Source of the DNA: a virus
IMG/VR virus record: IMGVR_UViG_3300048591_000988
Coordinates: 1-33,069 of that record
DNA: 33,069 bases
Reading direction: 5' to 3' (one strand)
Shown: in pieces, positions 1 through 7,723 of the stretch
How positions within the stretch are numbered: the stretch's first letter is position 1
Layout of the letters: each line of letters begins with the position of its first letter
Position numbers and translations under genes: made by a program
The notes under the pieces: model-generated
Told to the model about the DNA's origin: nothing
Seen by the model: the letters and a program-made list of their open reading frames with translations, nothing else
The model's database searches: none

Positions 1-127
1 ACGGGCGTAATGCCTGCATGTTGCCGGTTCGAGTCCGGCGCCGCAACCATAACGGTACGGCGCCAATAATTAGCCGATTGATCAATGTGGCTTGGCAACC
101 CTGACAGGTCACAGGAAAAGGGGACGG
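1..127. repeat. Terminal direct repeat, left copy (circular contig overlap)
   Basis: These 127 bases are identical to 32943-33069. An exact overlap of 127, the largest k-mer commonly used by short-read assemblers, is the usual sign of a closed circular contig rather than a biological terminal repeat. The overlap lies inside a noncoding RNA locus, so that locus is cut by the contig ends. The nonredundant circle is 32,942 bp. Confidence 0.93.
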
Positions 128-147
128 GAAACCGTCCTCTTTTTTTT
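120..147 (+). terminator. Rho-independent terminator of the junction ncRNA
   Basis: Stem GGGGACGG/CCGTCCTC (8 bp with one G-U pair) is closed by a GAAA tetraloop (128-131) and followed directly by eight T residues (140-147). This is a textbook intrinsic terminator. It ends the RNA that starts near 32856 and crosses the contig junction. It lies about 325 bp upstream of the portal gene, so late transcription must either read through it or restart after it. Confidence 0.85.
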
Positions 148-168
148 GTGCAAAATTAAACCTTGCTT

Positions 169-184
169 GTTTTCCTGGGAAAAC
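169..184. promoter_or_regulatory. parS: Candidate parS-like site, copy 1
   Basis: GTTTTCCTGGGAAAAC has 7-bp inverted arms around a central TG. The same 16-mer occurs at 15167-15182 and 17692-17707, and in inverse orientation at 27724-27739. Length and symmetry are like ParB centromere sites, although the sequence is not the chromosomal parS consensus. Assignment rests on symmetry, recurrence and the parAB genes in this genome. Confidence 0.5.
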
Positions 185-401
185 TAGCCGCGTGGCGGGT
201 CGAGTGGGTCGGCAAGGATGTCCTGCCAGTTTTCAAGCAGGTTGCCGTCCGCGTCTAGGCACTGCGGCATGATCTCCTGGAGTGCGGCGCGCCAGGCGGT
301 AACGAGCGACTCGGCCTGGTCGATGATGCTGCGCTCAAACTGAGCGCACGCCTCGAGCAGGCAGGTGCTGCGGCTTCGAGGTGCGGCTGATTGGTGTCCA
401 T
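184..401 (-). pseudogene. Possible frameshifted small leftward ORF
   Basis: Read leftward, a frame ending at TAG (184-186) gives a well-composed, helix-rich protein segment (for example EACAQFERSIIDQAESLVTA) but has no ATG, GTG or TTG start. An ATG at 399-401 opens a different frame (MDTNQPHLEAAAPAC). A -1 shift near residue 15 would join the two into one peptide of about 70 residues. It could be a decayed gene, a programmed frameshift, a sequencing error or chance. No family is recognised. It is the only coding-like signal between the ncRNA terminator and the portal gene. Confidence 0.3.
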
Positions 402-471
402 ATCAAAAGTATAAATTGTGAGGTGCAAATAAGTGAACTGTTGGTTCCCTTGCGCGTGGTAGGGTGGGGGT

Positions 472-2529
472 ATGGGTTTTGTTTCGACGCTGATTGGGAA
501 TTTGCGGGGGCTGACGCTCGACGATCCGGCGAATTGGCCGGTGGAGTTTTTGCGCGGCGGGTCGGCGGTGTCGCCGGATTCGGCGATGCAGATCGGCACG
601 GTGTTGGCGTGTGTGCGGGTGGTGGCGGAGTCGGTGATGATGCTGCCGCTGGAGGTGCGCGCACGTGAGGGGCGCGGGACGCGGCGGGCGACGGAGCTGC
701 CGATTTATGGGCTGCTGCACGATTTGCCCAACCCGGAGATGACGAGCGCCGATCTGCGGATGACGCTGCAGGGGCATTTGACGACGTGGGGGAATGGGTA
801 TGCGCAGAAGGTGCCCGACCGCGCCGGGCGCTGGATCGAGTTGTGGCCGTTGGCGCCGAACCGGATGACGGTGATGCGGGCGCCGGATGAGAGTTTAATC
901 TATGAGTATCGGGAGGCCAGCGGGGAGATGCGCACGTTTCCACAGCGGGAGATTATGCACGTGCGCGGGCTGGGCTTCGACGGGCTGATAGGCTATTCGC
1001 CGGTGGCGCTGGCGCGGCGCACGTTCGAGCGCAAGCTGAGCATGGAGCGCTTCGAGTCGGCGTTTTGGGACAATGGGGCGCAGCCCGGCAGTGTGCTGAA
1101 GCATCCGGGCACGTTGAGCGATAAGGCGTATGCGCGGCTGCTGGAATCGTGGGAGAAGCGGCACATGGGGCCGCAGAATGCAAACCGGGTGGCGATTCTT
1201 GAGGAAGGGCTGGACGTTGCCAGTATTGGAGTCCCACAGAGCGACGCGCAGTTTCTGGAAAGCCAGAAGTTGACGCGGACGGAGATTGCGGCGCTGTTCC
1301 GGGTGCCTCCGCACATGGCGGGCGATCTGGATCGGGCGACGTGGTCGAATGTGGAGCAGATGGGGCTGGAATTCGTGATCTACGGACTGATGCCCTCGCT
1401 GGTGCTGTGGGAGCAGGCGATTGGGCGGGATTTGATGACGGAGCAGGAGCGCACCCGCTATTACGCCAAACACAAGCTACAGGCGCTGCTGCGCGGGGAT
1501 AATGCGAGCCGGTCGCAGTTCTATGCTGCGGGGCTGCAGTGGGGTTGGTTCAGCATCAACGACGTGCGCGAGCTGGAGGATATGAATCCGGTGGCGAACG
1601 GCGATACCTATTTTGTGCCGCTGAATATGGCGCCGCTGGATCAGGCGGTGTTGGGGGTGTCGGCGGTGAGTGCGGCGCCGGTGCGCGCATTCGAGCAGTG
1701 CGACCACGGCGAGGGGTGTCGCTGTGGGAGAGAGCACCCGCAAGGGGATGCTCCTACGGAGCGGCGCGCTGAGGATGATGCGGTCGAGGAGTTGCGGCTG
1801 ACGCGCGTCGAGATGGCGCGGGCGATGGAGCCGGTGTTGGAGGATGTCGCCCGACGGCTGACAGGGCGTGAGGTGCGCGATGTGCGGCGGCTGGTGGAGA
1901 AGTATTTGCGCAAGCGCGCTGACGATGAGTTCCTGGCCGCGGTGACGGCGCTCTATAACGAGTTCGGCGGCGTGGTGGCGGATGCGTTCCGGGCGGCGCT
2001 GCTGGCTTATGCGCGGCAGGCGATGCTGGCGGCCAGCGCTGAGCTTGGGGTGAAGTCGCCAGGGCTGACGGATGAACTGCGCCAGTTTGTGAGTGAGTAT
2101 CTGGAGAATTTGGGCAACGGCTGGGCAGCGAGCAGCCGGACGCAGATCGGGATTGTGCTCGACGCGGCGGTGGCGGCCGGGGATGACCCGGCGACGGCCA
2201 TCGAGGAGCGGCTGACGCGGTGGGAGGAGAGCAAGCCGGGGAAGGTGGCGGATCGCCAGGCCTTCGAGGGGCTGAATGCGTTTGTGATCGCCGCGTATGG
2301 GATTCATCAGATTACGCGCATTCGCTGGGCGGCGGCGGGTACGAGTTGCCCATTCTGCCGACAGTTGAATGGGCGGGTGATCGGGATCGAAGAATCGTTT
2401 TTGGAAGAAGGCGCCGAGTTGGACGGCGGCGAGGCCGGGCCGATGAAGGTGCGGCATCGGGTGCGCAGTGGACGGCTGCACGGCGGCTGTGACTGTGTGA
2501 TTGTGGCAGAGCGAGCGACGGAGGAGTAG
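472..2529 (+). CDS. Portal protein fused to a MuF-like head morphogenesis domain
   Basis: This protein of 685 residues has two parts. Residues 1 to about 400 match the HK97-type portal family, the dodecameric ring at the capsid vertex through which DNA passes (recognisable segments: VSPDSAMQIGTVLACVRVVA near the N-terminus, then ALFRVPPHMAGDL). Residues about 450-685 look like the phage Mu gpF / SPP1 gp7 minor head domain, ending in a Cys/His cluster (C626, C629, H670, C673, C675) that may bind metal. Families usually encode these as two adjacent genes, so this is a fusion. The linker (about 415-440) contains a palindrome-encoded insert. A purine-rich GGTGGGGG precedes the ATG. The protease gene follows directly after the stop codon. 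Confidence 0.93.
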   Translation: MGFVSTLIGNLRGLTLDDPANWPVEFLRGGSAVSPDSAMQIGTVLACVRVVAESVMMLPLEVRAREGRGTRRATELPIYGLLHDLPNPEMTSADLRMTLQGHLTTWGNGYAQKVPDRAGRWIELWPLAPNRMTVMRAPDESLIYEYREASGEMRTFPQREIMHVRGLGFDGLIGYSPVALARRTFERKLSMERFESAFWDNGAQPGSVLKHPGTLSDKAYARLLESWEKRHMGPQNANRVAILEEGLDVASIGVPQSDAQFLESQKLTRTEIAALFRVPPHMAGDLDRATWSNVEQMGLEFVIYGLMPSLVLWEQAIGRDLMTEQERTRYYAKHKLQALLRGDNASRSQFYAAGLQWGWFSINDVRELEDMNPVANGDTYFVPLNMAPLDQAVLGVSAVSAAPVRAFEQCDHGEGCRCGREHPQGDAPTERRAEDDAVEELRLTRVEMARAMEPVLEDVARRLTGREVRDVRRLVEKYLRKRADDEFLAAVTALYNEFGGVVADAFRAALLAYARQAMLAASAELGVKSPGLTDELRQFVSEYLENLGNGWAASSRTQIGIVLDAAVAAGDDPATAIEERLTRWEESKPGKVADRQAFEGLNAFVIAAYGIHQITRIRWAAAGTSCPFCRQLNGRVIGIEESFLEEGAELDGGEAGPMKVRHRVRSGRLHGGCDCVIVAERATEE
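1724..1757. repeat. REP-like imperfect palindrome inside the portal gene linker
   Basis: Outer arms GTGGGAG/CTCCTAC (one G-U) enclose AGCACCC-GCAA-GGGGATGCT, so nearly the whole 34 bases pair as one hairpin. It encodes portal residues of about 418-429, exactly in the linker between the portal and MuF-like domains. This looks like a small dispersed palindrome tolerated in a coding linker. A related short piece (GCTCCTACGG) recurs at 3153-3162, just after the protease stop codon. Confidence 0.55.
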
Positions 2530-3153
2530 ATGGAACGCCGATTTTTCCCGACTGAGTTGAGGGCGGAGGGCAACGAGGGCGAGCGGACTACGCTGGCCGG
2601 GTATGCGGCGGTGTTCGATCAGCTCTCGGTGGTGCTGTATGGGATGTTCCGCGAGAAGATCAGCCGCGGGGCGTTTGCCGGTGCGTTAAGCGGGGATGTG
2701 CGGGCGCTGTGGAACCATGACACGAATCTGCCGCTGGGACGCACGAAGGCGGGCACGCTGCGGCTGGAAGAAGATGCGCACGGGCTGCGGGTGGAGATCG
2801 ACCCACCGACGACGCAGGCCGGGCGGGATGCGCTGGTGAGCGTGCAGCGCGGGGATGTGGATCAGATGAGCTTTGCCTTCGATGTGCTGGAGGATGAGTG
2901 GGATCAGGACGAGAGCGGGACGCTGATCCGCACGCTGCGGAAGGTGATGCTGTACGAGGTTAGCCCGGTGACGTTTCCGGCCTATCCTCAGACGACGGTT
3001 GCGGCACGCGCGGGAGAATCCAGCGCGTGGGGCGATATGCCGGCGATTCCGGCGCGGTTCGGGCGAACCGGGGACGGGAGCGACGCGGAGCGGGCGCAGG
3101 GGCGTCTGGCGGTGAGGCGGCGACGGCTGGCGTTGGTGGGATTGAATCGGTAG
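2530..3153 (+). CDS. HK97-family prohead protease
   Basis: The protein has 207 residues. It fits the HK97 prohead protease family (peptidase U35), which matures the capsid by trimming the major capsid protein delta domain and then itself. Visible features are the N-terminal GYAAVFD strand, the H63 segment (ALWNHDTNLPLG) and the S114 segment (DQMSFAFDV), which carry the expected catalytic His and Ser. The Arg-rich C-terminus is typical of the self-cleaved tail. The gene starts with the ATG immediately after the portal stop and lies between portal and major capsid protein, the standard order. GGAGGAG just before the ATG serves as ribosome binding site. Confidence 0.93.
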   Translation: MERRFFPTELRAEGNEGERTTLAGYAAVFDQLSVVLYGMFREKISRGAFAGALSGDVRALWNHDTNLPLGRTKAGTLRLEEDAHGLRVEIDPPTTQAGRDALVSVQRGDVDQMSFAFDVLEDEWDQDESGTLIRTLRKVMLYEVSPVTFPAYPQTTVAARAGESSAWGDMPAIPARFGRTGDGSDAERAQGRLAVRRRRLALVGLNR

Positions 3154-3189
3154 CTCCTACGGGAGATCAGAGATTGGAGAGTAGAGCAG

Positions 3190-4374
3190 ATGAAACTCGA
3201 TGAGTTGATTGCGAAGCGCAAGGCAGCCGTAGCCCGAATGCGGGCGCTGACCGAGCAGGAGACAATGAGCGAGGAAGAGGCTGGCGAGTTCGACCGGCTG
3301 CAGGGTGAGGTGGGCGAGCTTGACCAGCAGATCGGGCGGCTGGAGACGGTCGACGAGCTGGAGCGCAGTGCAGCGGCGCCAGCGACGCGGGCGAGCAGAC
3401 CCAGCGGCAGCCAGGCGCCAGCGCAGATGCGCCACCGTGGCGACGACCGCTGGCAGGCTGACATCCGTGCGGTGCGGCTGTATGCACGCGGCGACGAGGG
3501 CGCCATCCGCGAGATGGATGCGCAGATGCGCGCTGAGGCACGCGCCAGCAACGACACCGATCTGAACATCACGACGCCGGCGGATGGCGGGTATTTGGTG
3601 CCCACGGGTCACTACCAGGGGATCATCGAGCGCGCTAACGAGCTGCTGCTCTATCCGACGTTGGGTGTGATGGAGGTGCCTGGCCTGGGCACGACCGTGA
3701 ATGTGCCGACGGGCGGGGCAGCCAATCCGTTCGTGGCGACCAACGAGGCCGGGGCGCAGGATCGGGATGCGCCGGCGTTTGGCCAGGCGGCGATGACGCT
3801 GGCGAAGTTCACGAAGAAACTGGAGTTGAGCGACGAGCTGCTGGCCGACGAGGGCAGCCTGCTGATCAACTATCTGAACGGCTATGTGGGCGATGCGTAT
3901 GCGCTGACGCACAACAGCGCGCTGATGACGGAGGTGCTGGCAAACGGCACGAGCGTTACGTTGGGCGCGGCGGCGGCGGCCAGCGCCGGCGACATTCCGC
4001 TGCTGATCTCCTCGGTGAAGGATGAGTATGCCGAGATGGGGCAGTGGCTGATGAAGCGGGCGACGCGGTTCAAGTACCACGCGCTGCAGGGCAACGCCTT
4101 CTTGTTTGCGCCCACGCCAGGCGGTGGGGATCAGGGGCTGTGGACGTACCCGGTGCGGCACAGCGAGTATATGCCGGCGATCGGCGCCGGGCTGAAGTCG
4201 AGCGTGTTCGGGGCATTCCGCTATGTAGGCGTGCGCACGACCGGGATGACCTTCCTGCGCGACCCATTCAGCAAGGCGGACAACGGGCAGCTTGTGCTGC
4301 GCTACTACACGCGCATTGTGTACAAGGTGCTGCAGGCCGAAGCGGTGGTATACGGGAAGCATCCGACGGCGTAG
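3190..4374 (+). CDS. Major capsid protein, HK97 fold
   Basis: The protein has 394 residues. Residues 1 to about 70 are a charged coiled coil (delta/scaffold-like domain) rich in E, R, K and Q. The rest fits the HK97 major capsid fold: TPADGGYLVP begins the mature region, and LSDELLADEG and GAFRYVGVRTTGMTFLRDPF are characteristic. The upstream protease would be expected to remove the N-terminal domain, with a likely cleavage between about residues 90 and 120. The ATG follows a purine-rich stretch (GGAGAGTAGAGCAG). A heptanucleotide repeat array separates it from the next gene. Confidence 0.93.
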   Translation: MKLDELIAKRKAAVARMRALTEQETMSEEEAGEFDRLQGEVGELDQQIGRLETVDELERSAAAPATRASRPSGSQAPAQMRHRGDDRWQADIRAVRLYARGDEGAIREMDAQMRAEARASNDTDLNITTPADGGYLVPTGHYQGIIERANELLLYPTLGVMEVPGLGTTVNVPTGGAANPFVATNEAGAQDRDAPAFGQAAMTLAKFTKKLELSDELLADEGSLLINYLNGYVGDAYALTHNSALMTEVLANGTSVTLGAAAAASAGDIPLLISSVKDEYAEMGQWLMKRATRFKYHALQGNAFLFAPTPGGGDQGLWTYPVRHSEYMPAIGAGLKSSVFGAFRYVGVRTTGMTFLRDPFSKADNGQLVLRYYTRIVYKVLQAEAVVYGKHPTA

Positions 4375-4380
4375 CGGTTA

Positions 4381-4436
4381 GTTCGGAGTTCTAAGTTCGG
4401 AGTTCTAAGTTCGGAGTTCTGAGTTCGGAGTTTGGC
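4381..4436. repeat. Heptanucleotide tandem array 1
   Basis: Alternating heptamers GTTCGGA and GTTCTAA/GTTCTGA occur about eight times, degenerating at the end, between the major capsid and glycosyltransferase genes. A sister array lies at 8333-8367. They carry no coding signal. Heptameric intergenic arrays of this kind are known in several environmental phyla. Confidence 0.85.
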
Positions 4437-4483
4437 GGGGCGAGGGGTTCGCCTGCTCGCCCCGCTGACCTGATGGTGAATCG

Positions 4484-5026
4484 ATGCCCTTTCTGGAGAT
4501 TCTGACGCGAACCTATAAGCGGCCGATGATGTTGGCGGCGAACCAGGCGAGCCTGGCGGCGCAGACATCGGGCGATTGGGTGCAGACGCTGCTGGTCGAT
4601 GAGGTGGGGCGCGGCTGCGGCTGGGCGAATGTCCGGTTGGGGCAGCAGGCGCCGCACCTGGTGGGCGAGTATGTGTGGGTGCTCGACGACGACGACGTGT
4701 GTGTGGACGATTCGCTGGTTGGGGCGTTGGCGCTGATCGCGCAGGTGGCGGCGCCGGATGTGATCGTGATGCGGATGGATCATGGGGCGCTGGGCGTGCT
4801 GCCGGATGGGGCGCACTGGCGCAAGCGCCCGGTTAGAGGGCGCATCGGGGTCAGCGCGTGTGTGATCCGGCGTGCGTTGTTCCAACAGTGCGCAGGGGCG
4901 TGGAAAGAGGTCTATGACGGCGATTTTGATTTTATCGCCGCGGTGTTCGACGCCAAGCCGATTGTGTTCTGGTATGACTGCATCGCCTCCAGGGTGCAGC
5001 GGGTGAGCCGAGGGGCGCCGGAATGA
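4484..5026 (+). CDS. Small GT-A-like glycosyltransferase in the capsid operon
   Basis: The protein has 180 residues. Its N-terminus (MPFLEILTRTYKRP) resembles the first strand and nucleotide-binding loop of GT-A glycosyltransferases, and VLDDDD (residues 67-71) provides a DXD-like metal/nucleotide-sugar motif. It is shorter than typical family 2 enzymes and ends soon after a segment like the acceptor-binding region (YDGDFDFIAAVF). Its stop overlaps the start of the next gene by four bases, and that gene is also GT-like, so the two are probably made together. Their position between capsid and connector genes suggests modification of virion proteins; this is an inference. Confidence 0.7.
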   Translation: MPFLEILTRTYKRPMMLAANQASLAAQTSGDWVQTLLVDEVGRGCGWANVRLGQQAPHLVGEYVWVLDDDDVCVDDSLVGALALIAQVAAPDVIVMRMDHGALGVLPDGAHWRKRPVRGRIGVSACVIRRALFQQCAGAWKEVYDGDFDFIAAVFDAKPIVFWYDCIASRVQRVSRGAPE

Positions 5027-5883
5027 GTAGTGTGCTGATCTTCACGCCAACCTATGACGACCCGGAGACGGGGAAGGATGCGATGCACCCGGCGTGTTAT
5101 GCGTCGGTGATTGTGCAGTTGCGCAGCTTTGAGGGACACGCCGATTGGCGCATCGGGCGGGAGAATCCGCACCCGGTGGGCGACTATCGGAATGTGCTGC
5201 ATCAGTACCAGGTGGCGCAGGAAATTTTCCTCGCCGGGGAGTGGGATGCGCTGCTGACGGTGGAGCACGACAACGAGCTGCCGGACGACGCGCTGCAGCG
5301 GATGTACGGGACAAAGGCCGATGTGGTCTATGCGCCCTATGTGCTGCGGCACGGGATGCGCCAGTTGTCGACGTGGCAGTATATCAACGACCGGAACCTG
5401 GGGATGTCGCTGACGCTGTACCCGTTCGAACTGGCGCAATTGAAGGCGGCCGGGGTGGGGCGGGTGAGCGGCGTGGGGCACGGCTGCACGCTCTTCCGGC
5501 GGCACACGCTGGAGGCGCTGCCCTTCCGTGAGGTAGGGGACGGCACGAATTTTTGTCCCGATATTCCGTTCGCCGAGGATGCGCTGCGCGCCGGGTTCGT
5601 GAGCATGGGGCGCTTCGACGCACCGGTGGCGCACTGGGAGAAGGGTGTGCGGCTGGAGCCGTATCAGGAGGGAGGGCTGGTGCTCTACACTGCGACAGAG
5701 ACATGCAACGCGCTGGCCGACGGGAAGGTGATCCACCTGGAGGCCGGGAAGACGTACGAGATATCGCCGATTGCGGCGGCGGATTTGATCCGCGCTGGGT
5801 ATCTGGCGCAGGAGCGGGCCACTGTGGCGCCGAGTGAGGTGCGCGGGGCGCCCACGGCGTCGCGCAAGAGGGCGAAGGGGTAG
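5023..5883 (+). CDS. Glycosyltransferase-like protein with a C-terminal small head-protein-like domain
   Basis: The protein has 286 residues. The N-terminal half (SSVLIFTPTYDD, then LLTVEHDNELPDDALQRM at 78-95, then VSGVGHGCTLFRRHTLEALP) looks like a GT-A fold with EHDNE at the DXD position. Residues about 236-265 (HLEAGKTYEISPIAAADLIR and following) read like the short domain often found as a separate small protein between capsid and connector genes in siphophages, so this may be a fusion that tethers the enzyme to the head. Lys/Arg-rich tail. The ATG overlaps the upstream GT stop. The substrate is unknown. Confidence 0.65.
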   Translation: MSSVLIFTPTYDDPETGKDAMHPACYASVIVQLRSFEGHADWRIGRENPHPVGDYRNVLHQYQVAQEIFLAGEWDALLTVEHDNELPDDALQRMYGTKADVVYAPYVLRHGMRQLSTWQYINDRNLGMSLTLYPFELAQLKAAGVGRVSGVGHGCTLFRRHTLEALPFREVGDGTNFCPDIPFAEDALRAGFVSMGRFDAPVAHWEKGVRLEPYQEGGLVLYTATETCNALADGKVIHLEAGKTYEISPIAAADLIRAGYLAQERATVAPSEVRGAPTASRKRAKG

Positions 5884-5887
5884 CGGC

Positions 5888-6475
5888 ATGTTCGAGGGTC
5901 AGCCGGTGGTGGTGACGGCGCCGACGGAGGAGCCGGTCACGCTGAGTGAGGCGAAGCTGCATTGTCGGGTGGATGGCAGCGACGACGATGCGCTGCTGTC
6001 GAGTCTGATTGCGGCGGCGCGAGCGGCGTGCGAGGTGCTGGCGCGGCGGGCGTTCGTGACGCGGACGTTGGATTACCGGCTGGCGAGTTGGCCAGCAGGG
6101 CGCTCGATTGTGCTGCCGCTGCCGCCATTGGTGAGCGTGACAAGCATTGCGTACACCGACGAGGATGGCGTGGCCGGGACGGTGCCCAGCACAGACTATG
6201 TGGTGTACAGCCAGGTCGAGCCGGGGCTGATTGTGCTGAAGCCGGTGGCGAGTTGGCCGGCGGCGACGCTGATGCCGGGGCCTTCGCTGGCGGTGCGCTA
6301 TGTGGCCGGGTTCGGTGCGGCCGCAGCGGTGCCAGCGGAGTATAAGCACGCCATCAAGTTGACGGTGGGGCATTGGTACGAGAATCGTGAGGCGGTGGTG
6401 GTGGGGGCGATGGTTTCCCGACTGCCGCTGGCGGCGAAGGATTTGCTGACGCAGGATCGGGTGAGCTGGGTATGA
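5888..6475 (+). CDS. Head-tail connector, gp6-like
   Basis: The protein has 195 residues. The N-terminal pattern (PVTLSEAKLHCRVDGSDDDALLSSLIAAARAACE) fits the gp6/YqbG head-tail connector family, which forms the ring below the portal. The rest alternates beta strands and ends in a helix around KHAIKLTVGHWYENRE, also usual for this family. The ATG at 5888 lies four bases after the upstream stop. The stop overlaps the next start as ATGA. Confidence 0.88.
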   Translation: MFEGQPVVVTAPTEEPVTLSEAKLHCRVDGSDDDALLSSLIAAARAACEVLARRAFVTRTLDYRLASWPAGRSIVLPLPPLVSVTSIAYTDEDGVAGTVPSTDYVVYSQVEPGLIVLKPVASWPAATLMPGPSLAVRYVAGFGAAAAVPAEYKHAIKLTVGHWYENREAVVVGAMVSRLPLAAKDLLTQDRVSWV

Positions 6476-6807
6476 GAGCGGGCACGCTGCGGCAGCGGGT
6501 GACGATTCAGACGCCGAGCACGACGCGCAACGACCGCGGCGCCGAGGTGATTTCGTGGGCGGATGTGGCGACGGTGTGGGCAGAGGTGCGCACGCCGGAT
6601 GGCCGCGAACGCACGGCGAATGAGCAGGTGGTGGCGATGGCGACGCACGTGGTGACGATGCGCTACCGGGCAGGGCTGACGCCCACGCAGCGGTTGAAGT
6701 GGGGCACGCGTGTGCTGAGTCTGCTGGCGACGCCTGACCCGGATAATCGGCGGCGGATGCTGGTGTGCCAGTGCCAGGAGATCATCGGCGATGCGGAGGT
6801 GATTTAG
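6472..6807 (+). CDS. Head closure / head-tail adaptor protein
   Basis: The protein has 111 residues. It begins MRAGTLRQRVTIQTPS and continues RNDRGAEVISWADVATVWAEV, the hallmark of the SPP1 gp16 / HK97 head-tail adaptor family, a small beta-barrel that closes the connector after packaging. It lies between the gp6-like connector and the gp10-like protein, the expected order, and its start overlaps the upstream stop. Confidence 0.88.
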   Translation: MRAGTLRQRVTIQTPSTTRNDRGAEVISWADVATVWAEVRTPDGRERTANEQVVAMATHVVTMRYRAGLTPTQRLKWGTRVLSLLATPDPDNRRRMLVCQCQEIIGDAEVI

Positions 6808-7311
6808 GTGGCGAGACGTGCGCAGCGCAAGGTGCAGGTTGCGTGGTATGGCGATGAGTTTGTGAAGCTCGTAGGCGAATATAGCGAACCGGCGTTGTGG
6901 GCGGCGGCGACAATTTTGGAACGGGCGGCGGTGGCGCGTACGCCGCGCGTGACCGGGAACCTGGCGAAGTCGGCGTATGTGGCTACGCGGAAGCGCAGCA
7001 CCTTTGTGGTACGTCGCTACTGGAGGAAGAAGAAAAAGGTGTTTGACGACCACACAGCGGTCGTGGCGTACAGCGCGCCGCACGCGCATCTGATCGAGAG
7101 CGGGCGGCGAAAGGTGGGGCCGATTCGACCACGCCGGGCGCAGGCGCTGCGGATCGAGGGCAGGTTTCGGGCAGCGAGCCGGTATCGGCGCACGAGCGGG
7201 CGCCATTTTCTGGGAGAGGCCATCGAAGCGACGAAGGCGACGATGGTGCAGGAATTGGCGGCGGTGCTGCGTGATGGGCTGGAGCGTGAGATGCCGAAGG
7301 GGAAGCGATGA
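6808..7311 (+). CDS. HK97 gp10-like tail component
   Basis: The protein has 167 residues, with a GTG start directly after the previous stop. Motifs ILERAAVARTPRVTGNLAKSAYV and VAYSAPHAHLIESGRRKVGP match the HK97 gp10 family (also called minor capsid or neck protein), which acts in head-tail joining or tail assembly. A basic patch (RRYWRKKKKVFDDH) is present. The stop overlaps the next gene's ATG by four bases. Confidence 0.85.
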   Translation: MARRAQRKVQVAWYGDEFVKLVGEYSEPALWAAATILERAAVARTPRVTGNLAKSAYVATRKRSTFVVRRYWRKKKKVFDDHTAVVAYSAPHAHLIESGRRKVGPIRPRRAQALRIEGRFRAASRYRRTSGRHFLGEAIEATKATMVQELAAVLRDGLEREMPKGKR

Positions 7312-7688
7312 ACGCAGGGGCGATCCTGTATGCGCGGCTGGCGGCGGCGGCGGCGGTGACGGCGATTGTTGGCACGCGGATTCTGCCGCTGGAGGTGACG
7401 CAGGAGATCGACTTGCCAGCGCTGGCGTACAGCGTGCAGTTGGCGGACGCCGGCGATGGTACGGCGCCGATCCAGCGGGCGACGGTGACGCTCTACTGCA
7501 TGGCGCACACGGAGGCCGGTGCGCACGACCTGGCCGTGGCGGTGAATGGGGTGCTCGACGGGTATGCGGCGGTGAATGGCGGCACACGGCTGGCGCCGCT
7601 GCAACGGGCGGGCTGGGATTATTTGCGCAGTCATGAGTTGAATCTCTGGCAGGTCACTGTGACCTATCAGACGTGGGTTGTGTATTGA
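7308..7688 (+). CDS. Tail completion protein, DUF3168-like
   Basis: The protein has 126 residues. The pattern ILYARLAAAAAVTAIVGTRILPLEV, then DLPALAYSVQ, then LYCMAHTEAGAHDLAVAVNGVLDG, and the C-terminal VTVTYQTWV match the DUF3168 / SPP1 gp17 family, the first ring of the tail that binds the head completion complex. Position (after gp10-like, before major tail protein) supports the call. Confidence 0.88.
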   Translation: MNAGAILYARLAAAAAVTAIVGTRILPLEVTQEIDLPALAYSVQLADAGDGTAPIQRATVTLYCMAHTEAGAHDLAVAVNGVLDGYAAVNGGTRLAPLQRAGWDYLRSHELNLWQVTVTYQTWVVY

Positions 7689-7723
7689 TTTGATCGCCCT
7701 GATGGGGCATGGAGAGTAGAGAA

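Larger units (their letters stand above)
148..471. other. Spacer upstream of the portal gene
   Basis: Apart from the parS-like site and the broken leftward ORF, I see no gene here. An AT-rich stretch near 401-440 includes TATAAA (410-415), but no -35 hexamer sits at a normal distance. TGAACTGTT (433-441) matches part of the operator-like sequence at 27854-27862, which hints at shared regulation of the two rightward units. Confidence 0.4.

Noticed and set aside
1-127. Biological terminal redundancy or cohesive-end repeat
   Set aside because: Exactly 127 bases is a common assembly k-mer, and the repeat cuts through an RNA locus that becomes coherent only when the ends are joined.
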